DNA of 64,000 bases, taken from the NCBI GenBank assembly GCA_019096065.1, contig JAGUCH010000007.1, forward strand, positions 6,470,501 to 6,534,500, in the 5' to 3' direction. Below the pieces are notes generated by a model that saw nothing but the letters and a program-made list of their open reading frames with translations, was not told the origin of the DNA and did no database searches. The first letter of the stretch is position 1; the number at the start of each line of letters is the position of its first letter. The translations under genes and the position numbers were made by a program. This document shows positions 12,658 through 23,855 of the stretch, piece by piece. The DNA is from Paracyclopina nana. Taxonomy: Eukaryota > Arthropoda > Copepoda > Cyclopoida > Cyclopettidae.

Positions 12658-13438
12658 TTAGGCTAGCTTGTGATCAAAGCTGGATAAGCTGTCAAATTAA
12701 CAAGTACATTCCGGTTGAAATTGCAAGGATTTAGACGTTTCCAGTGGGATTTGCAAATAACCCCAGAGGTTTAAAGTACGATTCCTTCAAGTTTTTACCA
12801 AAGATATTCATTTTAGAATTATACAAGCAAAAAGAAATGTCTGGTCAAGATTTTCCTTGAAGTGAAAATTGAGATGAAAGTGGTGAGGAGAAGCAGTACA
12901 AGTTTAAGGTGACACCTTACAGTTTAGCCAGGAAATTAGTAGTTGGCCTTGCAGTACATTTTGGTGCATTTTGTGTGCTCAAGTTTTCCATTGTGGTGTA
13001 TGACAGTTACATCAATGTACCAATTGATGCATAAGATAAGTGTACTTGGGAAATACGAGGACTACAAAGCTCTCTCTTCTCCGTTTTTTGAATAGGATGG
13101 ATTATATCCAGTTTCACTTAAAAAAATTCCTACAGCCATTTTTCTTACTCTACTCAATATCACCTAGTTTTGACTTGGGCAAGTCACCTTACAATGATCT
13201 TCTTGTGATCATCTAAGCCTAAACAATTTGCTTTCAATAGCATCATCACATTTGCAAACATTCTTAAACTTTCTCTTTGCACAGTTTCTGGACAAACTCG
13301 CGAAAGCTGCTTCAAATCGCATGCTTTTTCCAAATCTGCTCTTTTTAATCCGCTTCAACTTTTTCCAATGCTGAATTTCGTGTTTTCTTTTCCATTTCAG
13401 TTTTTGCAACTATGCTAAAATAATTTCGTAACTAAGGC

Positions 13439-13834
13439 ATGGATCATCTGACCGTAATTCAGGCGATATTACCAGCGTTACATCAGCTTCAATTTGTTAT
13501 TATGGGGTGAATTATAGATGATCATCTGCTGACCATAATACGAGGTGGATTATCAGCATAGCAACTTTTAAATTACAATTCACCAAACCTCTAAAAAACC
13601 TCTAAAACTGATTTTAGCTATATTGATGACTTTTAAAGAAGGAAAAGTTGGTTTTTTTCCGTAATTATAATTGCGCATACAATGCTGCCTAATTTGCAAG
13701 ATAGAATTTCAGCAAAAAAGCTAAATATTAAACCAACAAAAAGCGCAGTAAAATTACCAGGCGACACATGTTATGCTTGTTATTGCGATCGAAGTTACGG
13801 CGCTCATAATTGAAGCTGAATTACGAGATGATCA
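13439..13834. mobile_element. MITE of about 395 bp with TAA target duplication
   Basis: The left end GGCATGGATCATCTGACCG, continuing into TAATTCAG, is matched on the opposite strand by GGCCCTGATCATCTCG, then TAATTCAG. TAA flanks both ends. The ends resemble the 12432-12657 element (GGC...GGTTCACCT), suggesting related families. Confidence 0.6.
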
Positions 13835-14822
13835 GGGCCTAAAACAATTACGTAGCCTGTGCTTAACTGCATGAGGTATTACTATTTTTTGTGCAAATCC
13901 ATGCACAGTGGTTGAAACTGCCGCTTTCACGCTCATCCCGAAAAAGTCGCGAAATTGGCGTAGCTCCTTTTTCTTATGGCCGTAAGCTAAAAACAGGCAA
14001 TTGTAGCTTCTCATTCCGCAAAGTATCGCGCCAAATTTCAATTGATTATCCTAAAATGGTGCCTTGGTTATTTTTTGTCACCATATCTTGATTGCATTTG
14101 GTTGCAAGCAAAAGTTATAGCTGCCTGAAAATAGCCAAAAATGGCTCTTCTACTACTTTTCCAAAAATGGATTTTATCCAAGAAAAATTTTTTTAAGGCA
14201 AATCATCTCAATTTGTCAATATCTACTGGGCACTTTGGGTAGCCTAGAAGTCATTCCAATAAGAAGCTGAAAATAGGTCTTGAAATGAGAATTTGGCGAT
14301 TTGACGGAATTTCTTGTGGGCGCGAAAACGGCTTTTTTGGTCCACTGTGCCATGTGAAAAACATGTCAAAATTGCTTCAATGTCCAGTTTTGTTCAGAAA
14401 AGTCGCAGTGAATTCGCTTTTTTTGGGCAGTATTTGCAATATTTAGGTTGTGCAATGTAATACAGATGAGCAGGGCCAAAAATATCGGCCAAACTTTGGT
14501 TGTTCCCCATATGGAAGATGAAGAAGATGAACACTGTATGGAGGCTCATTTCCGCTGATTTAGTCATGACCACGTGTATTTTTTAGCAGTGTTTCTCTTT
14601 TATCATCATTGCAGCAGTAGGAGTCTCTTTGAAGTTGTCTGCTTGCCTGAATGATGTGATATCATTCCACTTTGATGCAAAAACTGAATTCAAAAGCTGT
14701 TTTTGGAGCAGTCCTACGTAAATGCAATTTTAGCTGTATTTCACGCTGTAAGGTACATTTTGCTATTTTTCCACATTGACAGAATTACATATACTATATA
14801 GGAACATGTGTGTGTATTTTCC

Positions 14823-17800
14823 TCAGCCGTGTTTGCTCCCCATGTTTCCTGTGCCCGCCTGCTTGAACCATAGTTTGGCATAAAGCCCACGCTGGCTGAG
14901 GAGCTGGGCGTGTGTCCCCGCCTCTGTGACACGCCCATGCGAAATGACAAAGATTTTGTCCACATTTTGCACTGTACTCAGCCGATGAGCTATTGTGATC
15001 GACGTACGACCTTCTTGAGCCTTGTCCAAGGCTTCCTGGACAACCTGGAAGAAAGTAGGCATTGTATTTGAATTTTCCCGCCCAATCTAGGCAAAGTTGG
15101 ATACTGACTATACACATTAGTTTCATAACAATAACATTGAAGTAGGGCGATCCAAGCGGCCTTTTAGGGCAACAGCTGGGATTTTCAGCTGACACTGCTT
15201 GAGAAAAAAACTGAGTTGCAATGGTTCCAAAATAAATACCCAAACAAATTAATGTAATAAAACTTTTTAAATAATTACTTATTGGCCCAAAAATAAGCCC
15301 GGTTCCTACAAGGAAAATCAGCATAGTGAAGAGACGTAACCTGACTTTTTAGCATAGTCAGGTCACAGCTAGCTCGCGCGCTCAGCTCGACCTGACTTAA
15401 CTGGTTAGCCTTACTGCACTATGCTGATATCCCGTGTTGGAACCGGGCTATAAAGTGGTTCTATCATCACCATAAAATGCTAAATATCAATTTGTCAGCG
15501 CCCTGATGACTAAGCTCAAGTAAACTAAAAGTAACCGTTCATAATAATAAAATAAGTGTCTCGACTCATCGAAATGAAACTTGATTTTGAGCTCAACTCC
15601 CAAGTGTTTCTTCAAAGCTGTCGGTAGATGGTATGTCTTTGTTATGATACTGATGTCTATATAAAAGGAGATTTTCATATGCAGCATACTCCATCATCTT
15701 CCATGCTTGAATGTGGATAGGAGACTAATTCAAACAAAGGCCACGTGGCCTTGGTAGAATTCATGAATTTCTGGCTACATGAGCTGAAAGTTGGCAGCAA
15801 AAAAAAACAAAACTTTTCTGGTTCAGCGTCACGGAAAATTTTTCCCCTGGCCGTGACAGCCACTGTATTTGTACTTGCGAGACAATACGAAAATTGTGTG
15901 CTTCCGTAATTGACTTTCTCACCCATTTTTTTAAAAAAAGCTTTGAAGGCTGCTAAGAGCTGCATTTGTGTGGCTTTCTTGAGCTCAAAAGCAATGGCTC
16001 TTTCCCGTTATATTGTACTTCTTTCGTGATGACATTTTAGCCAGTTATGTGCCGACAACTGCGACAATTTGGAATGCTGTATCATCATGAGAAAATGTGC
16101 AGCAAAGTGGCTTTGAGAAATCTAATTTTGTTTAGTATACGAGAAGTGGATGATGGCATGAGGCCCAGTTCATCTGCAACTTGCTTAAATGTATTTTCAA
16201 CATTCTTAAGGCCGTTCTCATTTTGCCATTTCTTAAGCTAAGCTAAGGTAAAATTAGCAAAGCAAACGCTCAACATTTAATCCAAAGCAGCTGCTTTTTT
16301 TAAAGTTGAGCGAAATAACTGGTTTTCGTTGCCTAATTTCGGTCATCATTAAAAAAAGCAGCTGCTTTGCTTTAAATATTGAGCTTTTGCTCAGCTTTTT
16401 TACCCTAGCTTAGCTATTTCTGGCAGTATGAGAACGGCCTTTAGCAATGAAAATTGGCTTAGAGTCACTAAAAATTGGGCTTTTTAAAGGCCACAGTTGG
16501 TATTGTGGACCAGGTGAACAAGGCTGCACAGTTGCTCGAAAATTGGACTGAAACATTATCGTTTCAGAGAATGAGCTAAGTATCAGATGATCAGGGCATG
16601 GGCAAGCCAGTTTCTTTGCTAAGGAAAACATTAGCTTTTGTTTGCCAGATGCTTTGACGGATTTATGCTATGGACTTTTGGTTGCTGAAGCTAGTAACTC
16701 AATTATATGATGAAATTTGGCTGATTGGATTAAGATATGGTCAGATAGTTTTTTCTAGACAAAAGGCCACAACAATGGGAGATTTGGTTTCCTTTGTGTG
16801 AAAGAGAGAAGAAGAGAGTAGTATTTTCTTACCTTCTCTGACTCAGTGTCTAAGGCTGAAGTTGCTTCATCGAGGAGCAAAACTGAGGGATTTCTGACTA
16901 GAGCACGAGCAATGGCCACGCGCTGTTTTTGCCCACCTGACAATTGGGTTCCCTTTTCGCCCACTCGAGTGTCGTATCCCTGAAATGAAGTTCAATATCA
17001 GAAGTGATGCTAGGATTATGGCAAAAATCGACAAATCGCGGCTTTTGGAGAGCTTTTTCATAAAGGGGGCCGTTAACTGAAAAAGCGAGTAAGCTCATAG
17101 TAGTTTCTTTTTGAGTTAACGGACCCGGATGAAAGGATCTTCAAGAAGCCGAAATATTTGTTTAATTCACATTAGTATCGTAACAACTGCATTGATGTAG
17201 TGCGATCCTGGCGGCCTTTATAGACAACAGCTGGGATTTTCAGCTGACACTGCTCGAGAAAAAAACTGAGTTACGGCGTTTTTTGCAACTCGAGTTGTAG
17301 TTCGAAGTAAAGACCCAAGCAAAATAGAGGAAACTTTTTAATGCATTCATTCATGATTCTAAAATAGAATGGTTAAAAATATATTTTAACCATTAGATAC
17401 TTAATAGAGCCCCTACGCTAAGCGTAAGCAAAATAAAAAGGAACCATTTATAATAATAATTCAACCTTACAGAAGTGGCTGGACCTATCAAAATGAAACT
17501 TGATTTTGAGCTCAACTCCCAAGTGTTTCTTCGAAAATGTCGGTAGATGGTTTGTCTTTGTTTTGATATTGCTGTCTATTGGGTTAAAACATTGACTCAG
17601 CAACGTTCAATACTTTCGAGAAGTATCGACGTGAAAACTAATTAAAATTCCTTTTTTGTGTAATTTTTTCATATTTTGCTATTTCTCGGCAAAAAAGTGC
17701 GGAAGAAAAATCTATGTAAATAGGCTAAAACCAGTTGATTCTTTACGATTTTAATGAAAAATGTTGCGTAAAATGGACCAGGTGAGCGTGGCCTCATTCG

Positions 17801-20800
17801 AGACAAATTACAAAATAATGAGATTCAGCTGCTTTCTTTTGTTTTTAGTTCGCGAAGCTGAAATGCAATTTTGGGCTCATTATGCGAAAAATCCGCTTGG
17901 GTTCACTATTTCTGCGTGATGCTAGTCGAAATGGACCAATTTATCATGAAGGCAGTACTATAGCTACTAATCCAAGTCTGATTAGGTCTTTTTCTGGCAA
18001 AGTCACGATTCATACAGAGAGCATCATGATAACAGGTTCGAAATCTTGGGACATGCAACATTAGGTTGATTATATTATGAATTACCTGAGGAAGGGAGGC
18101 AATAAACGAGTGGATATTGGCTAGTCTGGCAGCCTCGACGACCTCATCCATGGAGACTTCTCTATCATTGTCACCATACTTGATGTTCTCCGCAATGGTT
18201 CTGTCAAATAGAATGGGCTCTTGTGACACAATTCCAAGTTGGCTGCGTATGTAGGGCACATTCAGGCTCTCAATATTGTGGCTGTCCAGAGTCTATTAGA
18301 AGATGTACAAATTAGTGGGGAAAATTGGGGGAGATTTTGGCACTCACGAGCTCTCCAGATTTGAGGTCGTAAAAGCGCTGCAAAAGCTGAATGCAAGTCG
18401 ACTTGCCACATCCTGACGGGCCCACGAAAGCAACTTTTTGGCCAGAGCTCAGCGCCAAATCAAAGTCACGAAGCACTCGCACTTGAGGTCGAGTAGGATA
18501 TCTAAAAGTGGCCTTCTTGAAGCTTACATCACCATCGATTCGGTTCTATAAAAAGGAATCCCAATATTAAAGTGCGTCAAACTACCACAGCTTTGTTCAT
18601 CTTCTTGGTTTGATTGATATTCTGGTGAAATGTCATTGAGGTAAACCAGCCCAAAAATTGCCAGAGTTAGATGGGATTTACCTTTTGGCCAATTTTGGCC
18701 AAAAATGCAAAAAATATGTACTAACAGAATGCGGCTCCGAAAATGCACTCATCTGGCTGCTCTGAAGAAGTAAATAAAAGGGCCAAATTAGCTGTTGTGC
18801 GGCTGCAATTTCCGAGCCGCACTCTGTATATACAGGGTGCGGCTCTGAAATTCAGCTTTTTCATTTATTTGTTCAGAAGAGCCCGAAGTGTGCAGTTTCG
18901 GTGCCGCATTCTGTATTAATAGGAAATGGCTAGAAAGTGCTGTTTGTTCTGCAATTGCTCAAAGTTCCTATTTTGCTAGCTGACAAAAGAAGTAAAAGTA
19001 CCAAACGAAGGCCAGACTGGCCTTGTGAGTCGATCAAGGGCCTTCGGTCCAGCAGACGGAAAACTCGAGCTGCAGCTGTGACAGCCTTGTTGTAATTTGG
19101 AGCAAAGGCTGTGGCCTGTCCAACCATCATTGTTCCCAAAATGAGAGCTTCGGCGACTCTGCAAATTACAACAACAACAACAAATTAAAAAGATGTTGAG
19201 ATGATTTCATTGTTGGTGCAAGCCTACTTGAAAACATTCTGATACTGGAGCTCCTTTTGGTCCACCAGGTAGCCTCCATAGTACATGCAGCCAGCATAGG
19301 CAAAAAATGGCATTGATTGTGCAAACCCGAATACCAGACCTCGAACATGGGACTTTTTCTGAGCCTGCACATGGGGACTGTGCAGCTCTTGCATGTACCT
19401 CTTCACAAAGGTCTTTTCACGGCCCAGACCAGCCACTGTGCGAATATTCGTAATGGCTTCGATGGCCAGCTGAAAAAGGAGCCAGCAATGGAATGAATAT
19501 TAAGGCTATTTTTAGTTTCTTCTTCGTAGCCCAGCAAATACATGCAAAAATGTGATATCAACATGCGGAAAAAATATTATTTCAAGGTTTTAAAAAGGTC
19601 TTTTGTGACGGAGAAAAAAATCAGTTTTCATAGTTCATACCTTGGCTGACCTTTCCAAGGCCTTCTTCTCCACTGTGTCGTGGCCTGCAATGATTTTGGT
19701 CTGTAAGTGAATAGCTACCAACACCAAGGGAATGAAGAGAGAGGTGATCAGACCCAGTTTCCATTGGTAGTACAGGGAGAGGCCGACTGAGATCACAATT
19801 GTGAAGACAGCTTGCAGAATGGTTCCCAACCGAGTACCTGTAGCCTGTTATAATACACATGAGAGAAAAATATCATGCATGCACTATGCCAACTCCAAAG
19901 AACCACCACCGCCTTTCATTAGAGCATGCCTAGAAACTGAGGAGTGCTGCCAACCTTAGCTGAGGACGCCAAAGCATCCTTTTCAATGTTATCGTGACTA
20001 GCTATGATTTTGGCCTGAAAAGTGGAGCTGACAAGCAACAAAGGGACATAGCAAGCGCCCACGAGACCGAGCCGCCATTCATGGTAGATGCCTGCGCAAA
20101 TGGCCAAAACGATGGTGAAAACGCACTGAAGAAGTGCTCCAACTCGATTCCCTGTGGCCTTCGAAGATAAAAGGGAAGTCAGCATCGCTAAAAAGGGCCG
20201 TAAATGGCAATAAACGGCCCTAAAACTCGCGACTCGCGCCGCGCACTGTTTGTAAACAAAAGCCACGCGGAATAACCAGCTCGCTTACCCCTTGAATGGC
20301 GGCGGCGTCAGCTGACAATCTGGAACAGAGGGCTCCCGTATTGTTGTTGGGCATGTCATACCAAGCCATTTCTTGCTTGAGCATTGCAGCGAAGGCCATT
20401 TTCCTCATGCGAAGAGTCAAATGCTCTCCTGCCACGGTGAACATGGCCACTTGCATGAACATGGCCAGACCCACAACCACTCCCACCACGAGGAACATGA
20501 TGGCATAGAATACTGATTCACTTCTTGCCACATCGATGGGCTTGGAGAGGATCCCAAGGACCTCGCCAAAGAGAATGGCATAGACTGGCATGGAGGCTCC
20601 CATGACTATGGAGGCGATGCCGCCCATGACAATGAAGGGCCATTCTGGTGAGTTGGTCCTGATGATTCTGAATGTGCTCACTTTGGGCAAATCCTCATCA
20701 TCATAGTCCGGATTGGCAAGAGAGTCCTGCTTGGCCAGAGTTCTCTCTCGTCTGCTTTCCCTGGTTCCAGGAGTCAGTCTGGAGAATCCCAATGCCACTC

Positions 20801-23800
20801 CCATGGCCTGACTGGCCTCTTCGAGGTCAGCAGAAAAGGAGTCATCACTCATGATGCTTGACACACTGATCTTCCTCTCGATTTTGCCTCTGGACTTTTT
20901 CCTCTGGAGCTGCTTGATGGATGGGTTGTTGTTGTTGTTCGACAATGACACCATGGACGGCAGTGATTGCTCCACAAGCTCCAGGTCCTGGACAAAATCA
21001 TCCTTCTCCTGGTTCTCCACCTCCTCTTCATCCTGAGTGATTTGGGCCATGACAAGAGAGTGGTAGAGTCCCTTGAGCACCATGAGCTGATCATGAGTTC
21101 CAATCTCTTCCACAACTCCGTCCTTGATGGCCACAATCTTATCAGCCGATCTGATTGTGGACAGCCTGTGAGCAACAATGATGGTTGTCCTTCCAGCTCT
21201 GGCCTTGTCCAAGGCTGACTGAACCACTGACTCCGATTGGGTGTCCAGAGCTGAGGTGGCTTCATCCAGAAGCAGAATTTCCGGATTTCGCACAAGTGCC
21301 CTGGCAATGGCCAATCTTTGCTTTTGGCCTCCAGACAGCTGAGCCCCTCTCTCCCCAACAAGAGTTTCAAACCTCTTGGGCAGTTTGGCTATGTAGTCAT
21401 AGGCATTTGCTTGTCTGCAGGCCTTTTCGATTTCGTCATCAGTCACATTGTCCCTTCCATACCTGATGTTTTCTGCTATGGTGCAACCAAAGAGAATTGG
21501 CTCTTGGCCAACAACTCCAATCCTCTCACGAAGCCAGCCCACATTCAGGTCCTTCAAGTCATGCCCACCAAGCTCAACGTTTCCCTCGTGTGGATCATAA
21601 AACCTTTGGACGAGCTGAACGCACGTCGATTTGCCACATCCGGAAGGCCCGACCAAGGCCACAGTTTCACCCTTCTTGATTGTGAGCGTGAGTCCTCGCA
21701 GAATTTTCACGTCTGGCCTTGATGGGTAGTTGAAGAAGACATTTTTGAAGACAATATCTCTGCCTAGGTCGTCGGGCTTGAGGCCTTCCTCACTCAGGGA
21801 GTCGATTGGAGGTTTTCGGTCAATCACTGAGAAAATTGTCGAAGCTGCAGCTTTGGCCATGGAGAAAGCCTCGACATAGGGGGAAGCTTGGCCAACATTC
21901 ATGGCTCCCATGAGCACAGAGAAGAAAACAATGAGCAAACTGGAGGGATCGTAGCGAATTCTGCAGTTGGTGAGGTCCTCAATGCAAGATTCCCTGTCAT
22001 CCATGATGAGCTTGACTCCATACCAAAATGCCAGGGCATAGCTGAAATTAATGATATTGTAAGGAAACGGAAGTGTAAACAAAGAGGATGGCCACGTGGC
22101 CAACTTAATTGGAGCTATTCCGGATTAAATAGTATCTTTAATTGCCAAGCTTGACAATTACCTGGAGTAAATGATGAACCACATGAGGCCACCTCCGACT
22201 CCAGTCAAGAAGCCTCTGAGCATGCCAGCCTTTCTGGCATAGACCAGTTTGCCTTCATATCTGGAGACTTCTTTGTCCTGGCCTCCAAAGGCCACCACGG
22301 TTCTTATGGAGCTGAGCACTTCCTCAGCAATGGTGCCAGCTTTTCCATAGGCTGCCATTTCCTTTTCAGTCAGAGCTGTCTGCGATCCTGCAATGATCCC
22401 AGTAGCTATCATGAGCACCGGCATGGCTGCCAGGATCACCAAGGTGAGCTCCCATCCGTGATAGAAAGCGTTGATCAAGCTGGCTGAGAAAATGGTCATG
22501 AAGAAGATGAACATGCCGATTTTTTCGCCCATGCCTTCCTGGAGTTTATTCAGGTCCCTTGAAGAATTCACAATTATTTAGAAGGAATTTTTTTTATAGC
22601 GTTGTGGACTTACTCAGCCATTTTGGCAGCAAAGTCTCCAGTCTGGTGGGTGTCATACCAGCCTATGTCCTGCCTGAGCACAGACTTGAAAAATAGGCCT
22701 CTGATTCTGTGGACTTGGCTCTCAGCTGCGTGGTTGAGGCAAGTCACGAAAATGTAGCCCATGAGGAAGTTGATGAGCCCTATCACGCTCGTCCCTATGC
22801 CAAATTCGGTGATTTTGTCAAAGAACGATTGCTCAGGACTCATATTGATGAAATTGTTAAAGTCATCTTCACTGATATCACAGCCAGTAGTGTTAAAGAT
22901 GGGTCTAAAAAACGTGGTTTAATAATAAGCATCATCTATAATTTTCACGATGTGTACAGGTTGCCCCGCGGAGAACGCAACAGCTGCGCAGCCAAGCCGC
23001 GCTAAGGATTGTTTACGTTTGGTGCGGTTTCCGAGAGCTGGACCGTACTTGAATGTTTTTTGTTTGTTTTATCAAATCAAAAGATTGAGAGAAGAGACTC
23101 GATTGTGATCTTTCAATGTTTTGAAATCGAATTCTTTTCCCTTAAAAAATACGCATCTTTACCCATATCACACTAGATGACTTACAAGTTATTCTGACAG
23201 CACTGAGGAATAGATTGGCATAGGATTTCCAGTTGCTCGGTGATGTTCAAGCCATTGGTGACAAAGGTGTTGGCCAGGTCGCCAAAGAGAATGATCATCA
23301 CCGGCATTGTGCAGCCGCCACAAATGGCCGCCAGGATTCCGAAGAATAAGAGGACCTTATCTTGCGGGCTTGAAAACCGGAACTGAAAAAGATGCAAATA
23401 CACATGTACAATTCATGCATTATTTGGTGTATGCTAAGGTGGCTATTTACCAGCTTGAAGAATGGAACAGGTTTCGTCTCCACCTTCCACTCGTTGGGAT
23501 CCTGGTCATCTTCCTCCTTCTTTATTATACCCGTTGCAGCATTGGGAGCCTCTTTTCCCTCACCGATGTCATCTTCCTGCTCTATGAAGCTGGCATCAAA
23601 AGCTTTGGCTTTGTAGACTCCCTCATAATGGCTGGGAATGGAGGAAGGCTCCACTTTGCTGCTGTTCAAGATCCACTTTTTCCTGCCAAGGGAAGAGCTC
23701 GTGGAAGAGGGCGAGGTGGAGGCTGAGGACTTGGACTCGGTGTCCAGCATGGCTGATCCAGAAGCTGCTCCGGACAGGTTGTTCAACCGGATGTCACGGT

Positions 23801-23855
23801 CCCTGCCAGGGCTGTTTCCATTGGAGTGATGCTGCTCAACTTCGAGAATGCCCAT
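14823..23855 (-). CDS. Full-length ABCB transporter (P-glycoprotein / MDR1-like)
   Basis: Coding exons, 5' to 3' on the minus strand: 23451-23855, 23186-23382, 22614-22904, 22162-22557, 20289-22041, then one of 19955-20158 or 19641-19844, then 19228-19469, 19002-19158, 18348-18545, 18086-18292, 16833-16979, 14823-15044. With one alternative exon this gives about 1472 aa. It has two TMD-NBD halves. NBD1 has Walker [10 protein letters not shown], signature LSGGQKQR and Walker [16 protein letters not shown]2 has [17 protein letters not shown] and [12 protein letters not shown], with H-loop AHRLST in both. All catalytic residues are intact, so it should be an active ATP-driven exporter of lipophilic compounds in the plasma membrane. 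It is longer than the usual roughly 1280 aa because of a 130-residue Ser/acidic N-terminus and a long Ser/Asn/charged linker after NBD1, which is typically a phosphorylation target. The last introns contain MITE copies B and C. Confidence 0.95.
15113..15655. mobile_element. MITE family 1, copy B, with a nested MITE
   Basis: A copy of the element at 5622-6048 and 17166-17580, in the last ABC transporter intron. It starts at CATAACAATAACATTGAAG and ends at TTGTTATGATACTGATGTC. It is interrupted at about 15294-15451 by a separate element with ends AGCCCGGTTCC / GGAACCGGGCT and an ATA on each side. Confidence 0.75.
15294..15451. mobile_element. MITE family 4 (AGCCCGGTTCC ends), nested copy
   Basis: About 158 bp with near-perfect inverted ends AGCCCGGTTCC...GGAACCGGGCT, sub-terminal ATCAGCATAGT/ACTATGCTGAT, and ATA target duplication. 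A second copy is at 37007-37155. The element is largely palindromic and codes for nothing. Confidence 0.8.
16213..16442. mobile_element. MITE family 3 (AGGCCGTTCTC ends)
   Basis: About 230 bp with ends AGGCCGTTCTCAT and ATGAGAACGGCCT, flanked by TTA on both sides. The inner arms carry TTAGCTAAG-like repeats and AAAGCAGCTGCTTT blocks shared with the copy nested at about 6952-7161. It lies in the last ABC transporter intron. Confidence 0.75.
17166..17580. mobile_element. MITE family 1, copy C
   Basis: The third copy of the element at 5622-6048, in the same orientation as copy B, in the intron between the two exons 16833-16979 and 18086-18292. Its terminal GTATCGTAACAAC and TTGTTTTGATATTGCTGTC are more diverged than in A and B. 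The interior keeps GAGCTCAACTCCCAAGTGTT and the CAGCTGACACTGCT block. Confidence 0.7.
19641..19844 (-). CDS. P-glycoprotein alternative exon B (TM9-TM10 segment)
   Basis: A 204-nt exon of 68 codons, phase 0 at both ends, starting [11 protein letters not shown] and ending ALERSAK, with GTATGA as donor. It has the same length and phase as exon A. Conserved positions include the VFTIV core, W-x-LGL, P-L-x-LV, KIIA-x-HD and the EK-x-AL end. The differing residues fall mostly inside the two helices and their connecting loop, where substrate contacts would be expected. Both copies are intact with no stop or frameshift. Confidence 0.85.
19955..20158 (-). CDS. P-glycoprotein alternative exon A (TM9-TM10 segment)
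   Basis: A 204-nt exon of exactly 68 codons, phase 0 at both ends, starting [11 protein letters not shown] and ending ALASSAK. It has an AG before it and GTTGGC after it. It aligns residue for residue, without gaps, to exon B 110 bp downstream (about 51% identical by my count). Both match the single TM9-TM10 stretch of other P-glycoproteins, so only one should be used per transcript. Including both would stay in frame but would duplicate two membrane helices. Confidence 0.85.

Larger units (their letters stand above)
9626..14822. other. Intergenic region with foldback elements
   Basis: This region holds the 5' side of the GPCR and the 3' side of the ABC transporter, both on the minus strand. 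Besides three inverted-repeat elements listed separately, I see one exon-like minus-strand segment at 11990-12116. It has an AG before it, GTAAGC after it and one open frame, and could be a 5' UTR exon of the GPCR or nothing. No protein family is recognisable here. The part from about 14100 to 14800 is plain AT-rich sequence. Confidence 0.5.

Noticed and set aside
20849..21722. Several long frames on both strands over the ABC transporter exon
   Set aside because: Shadows of the large 1753-nt exon, whose own frame contains NBD1.
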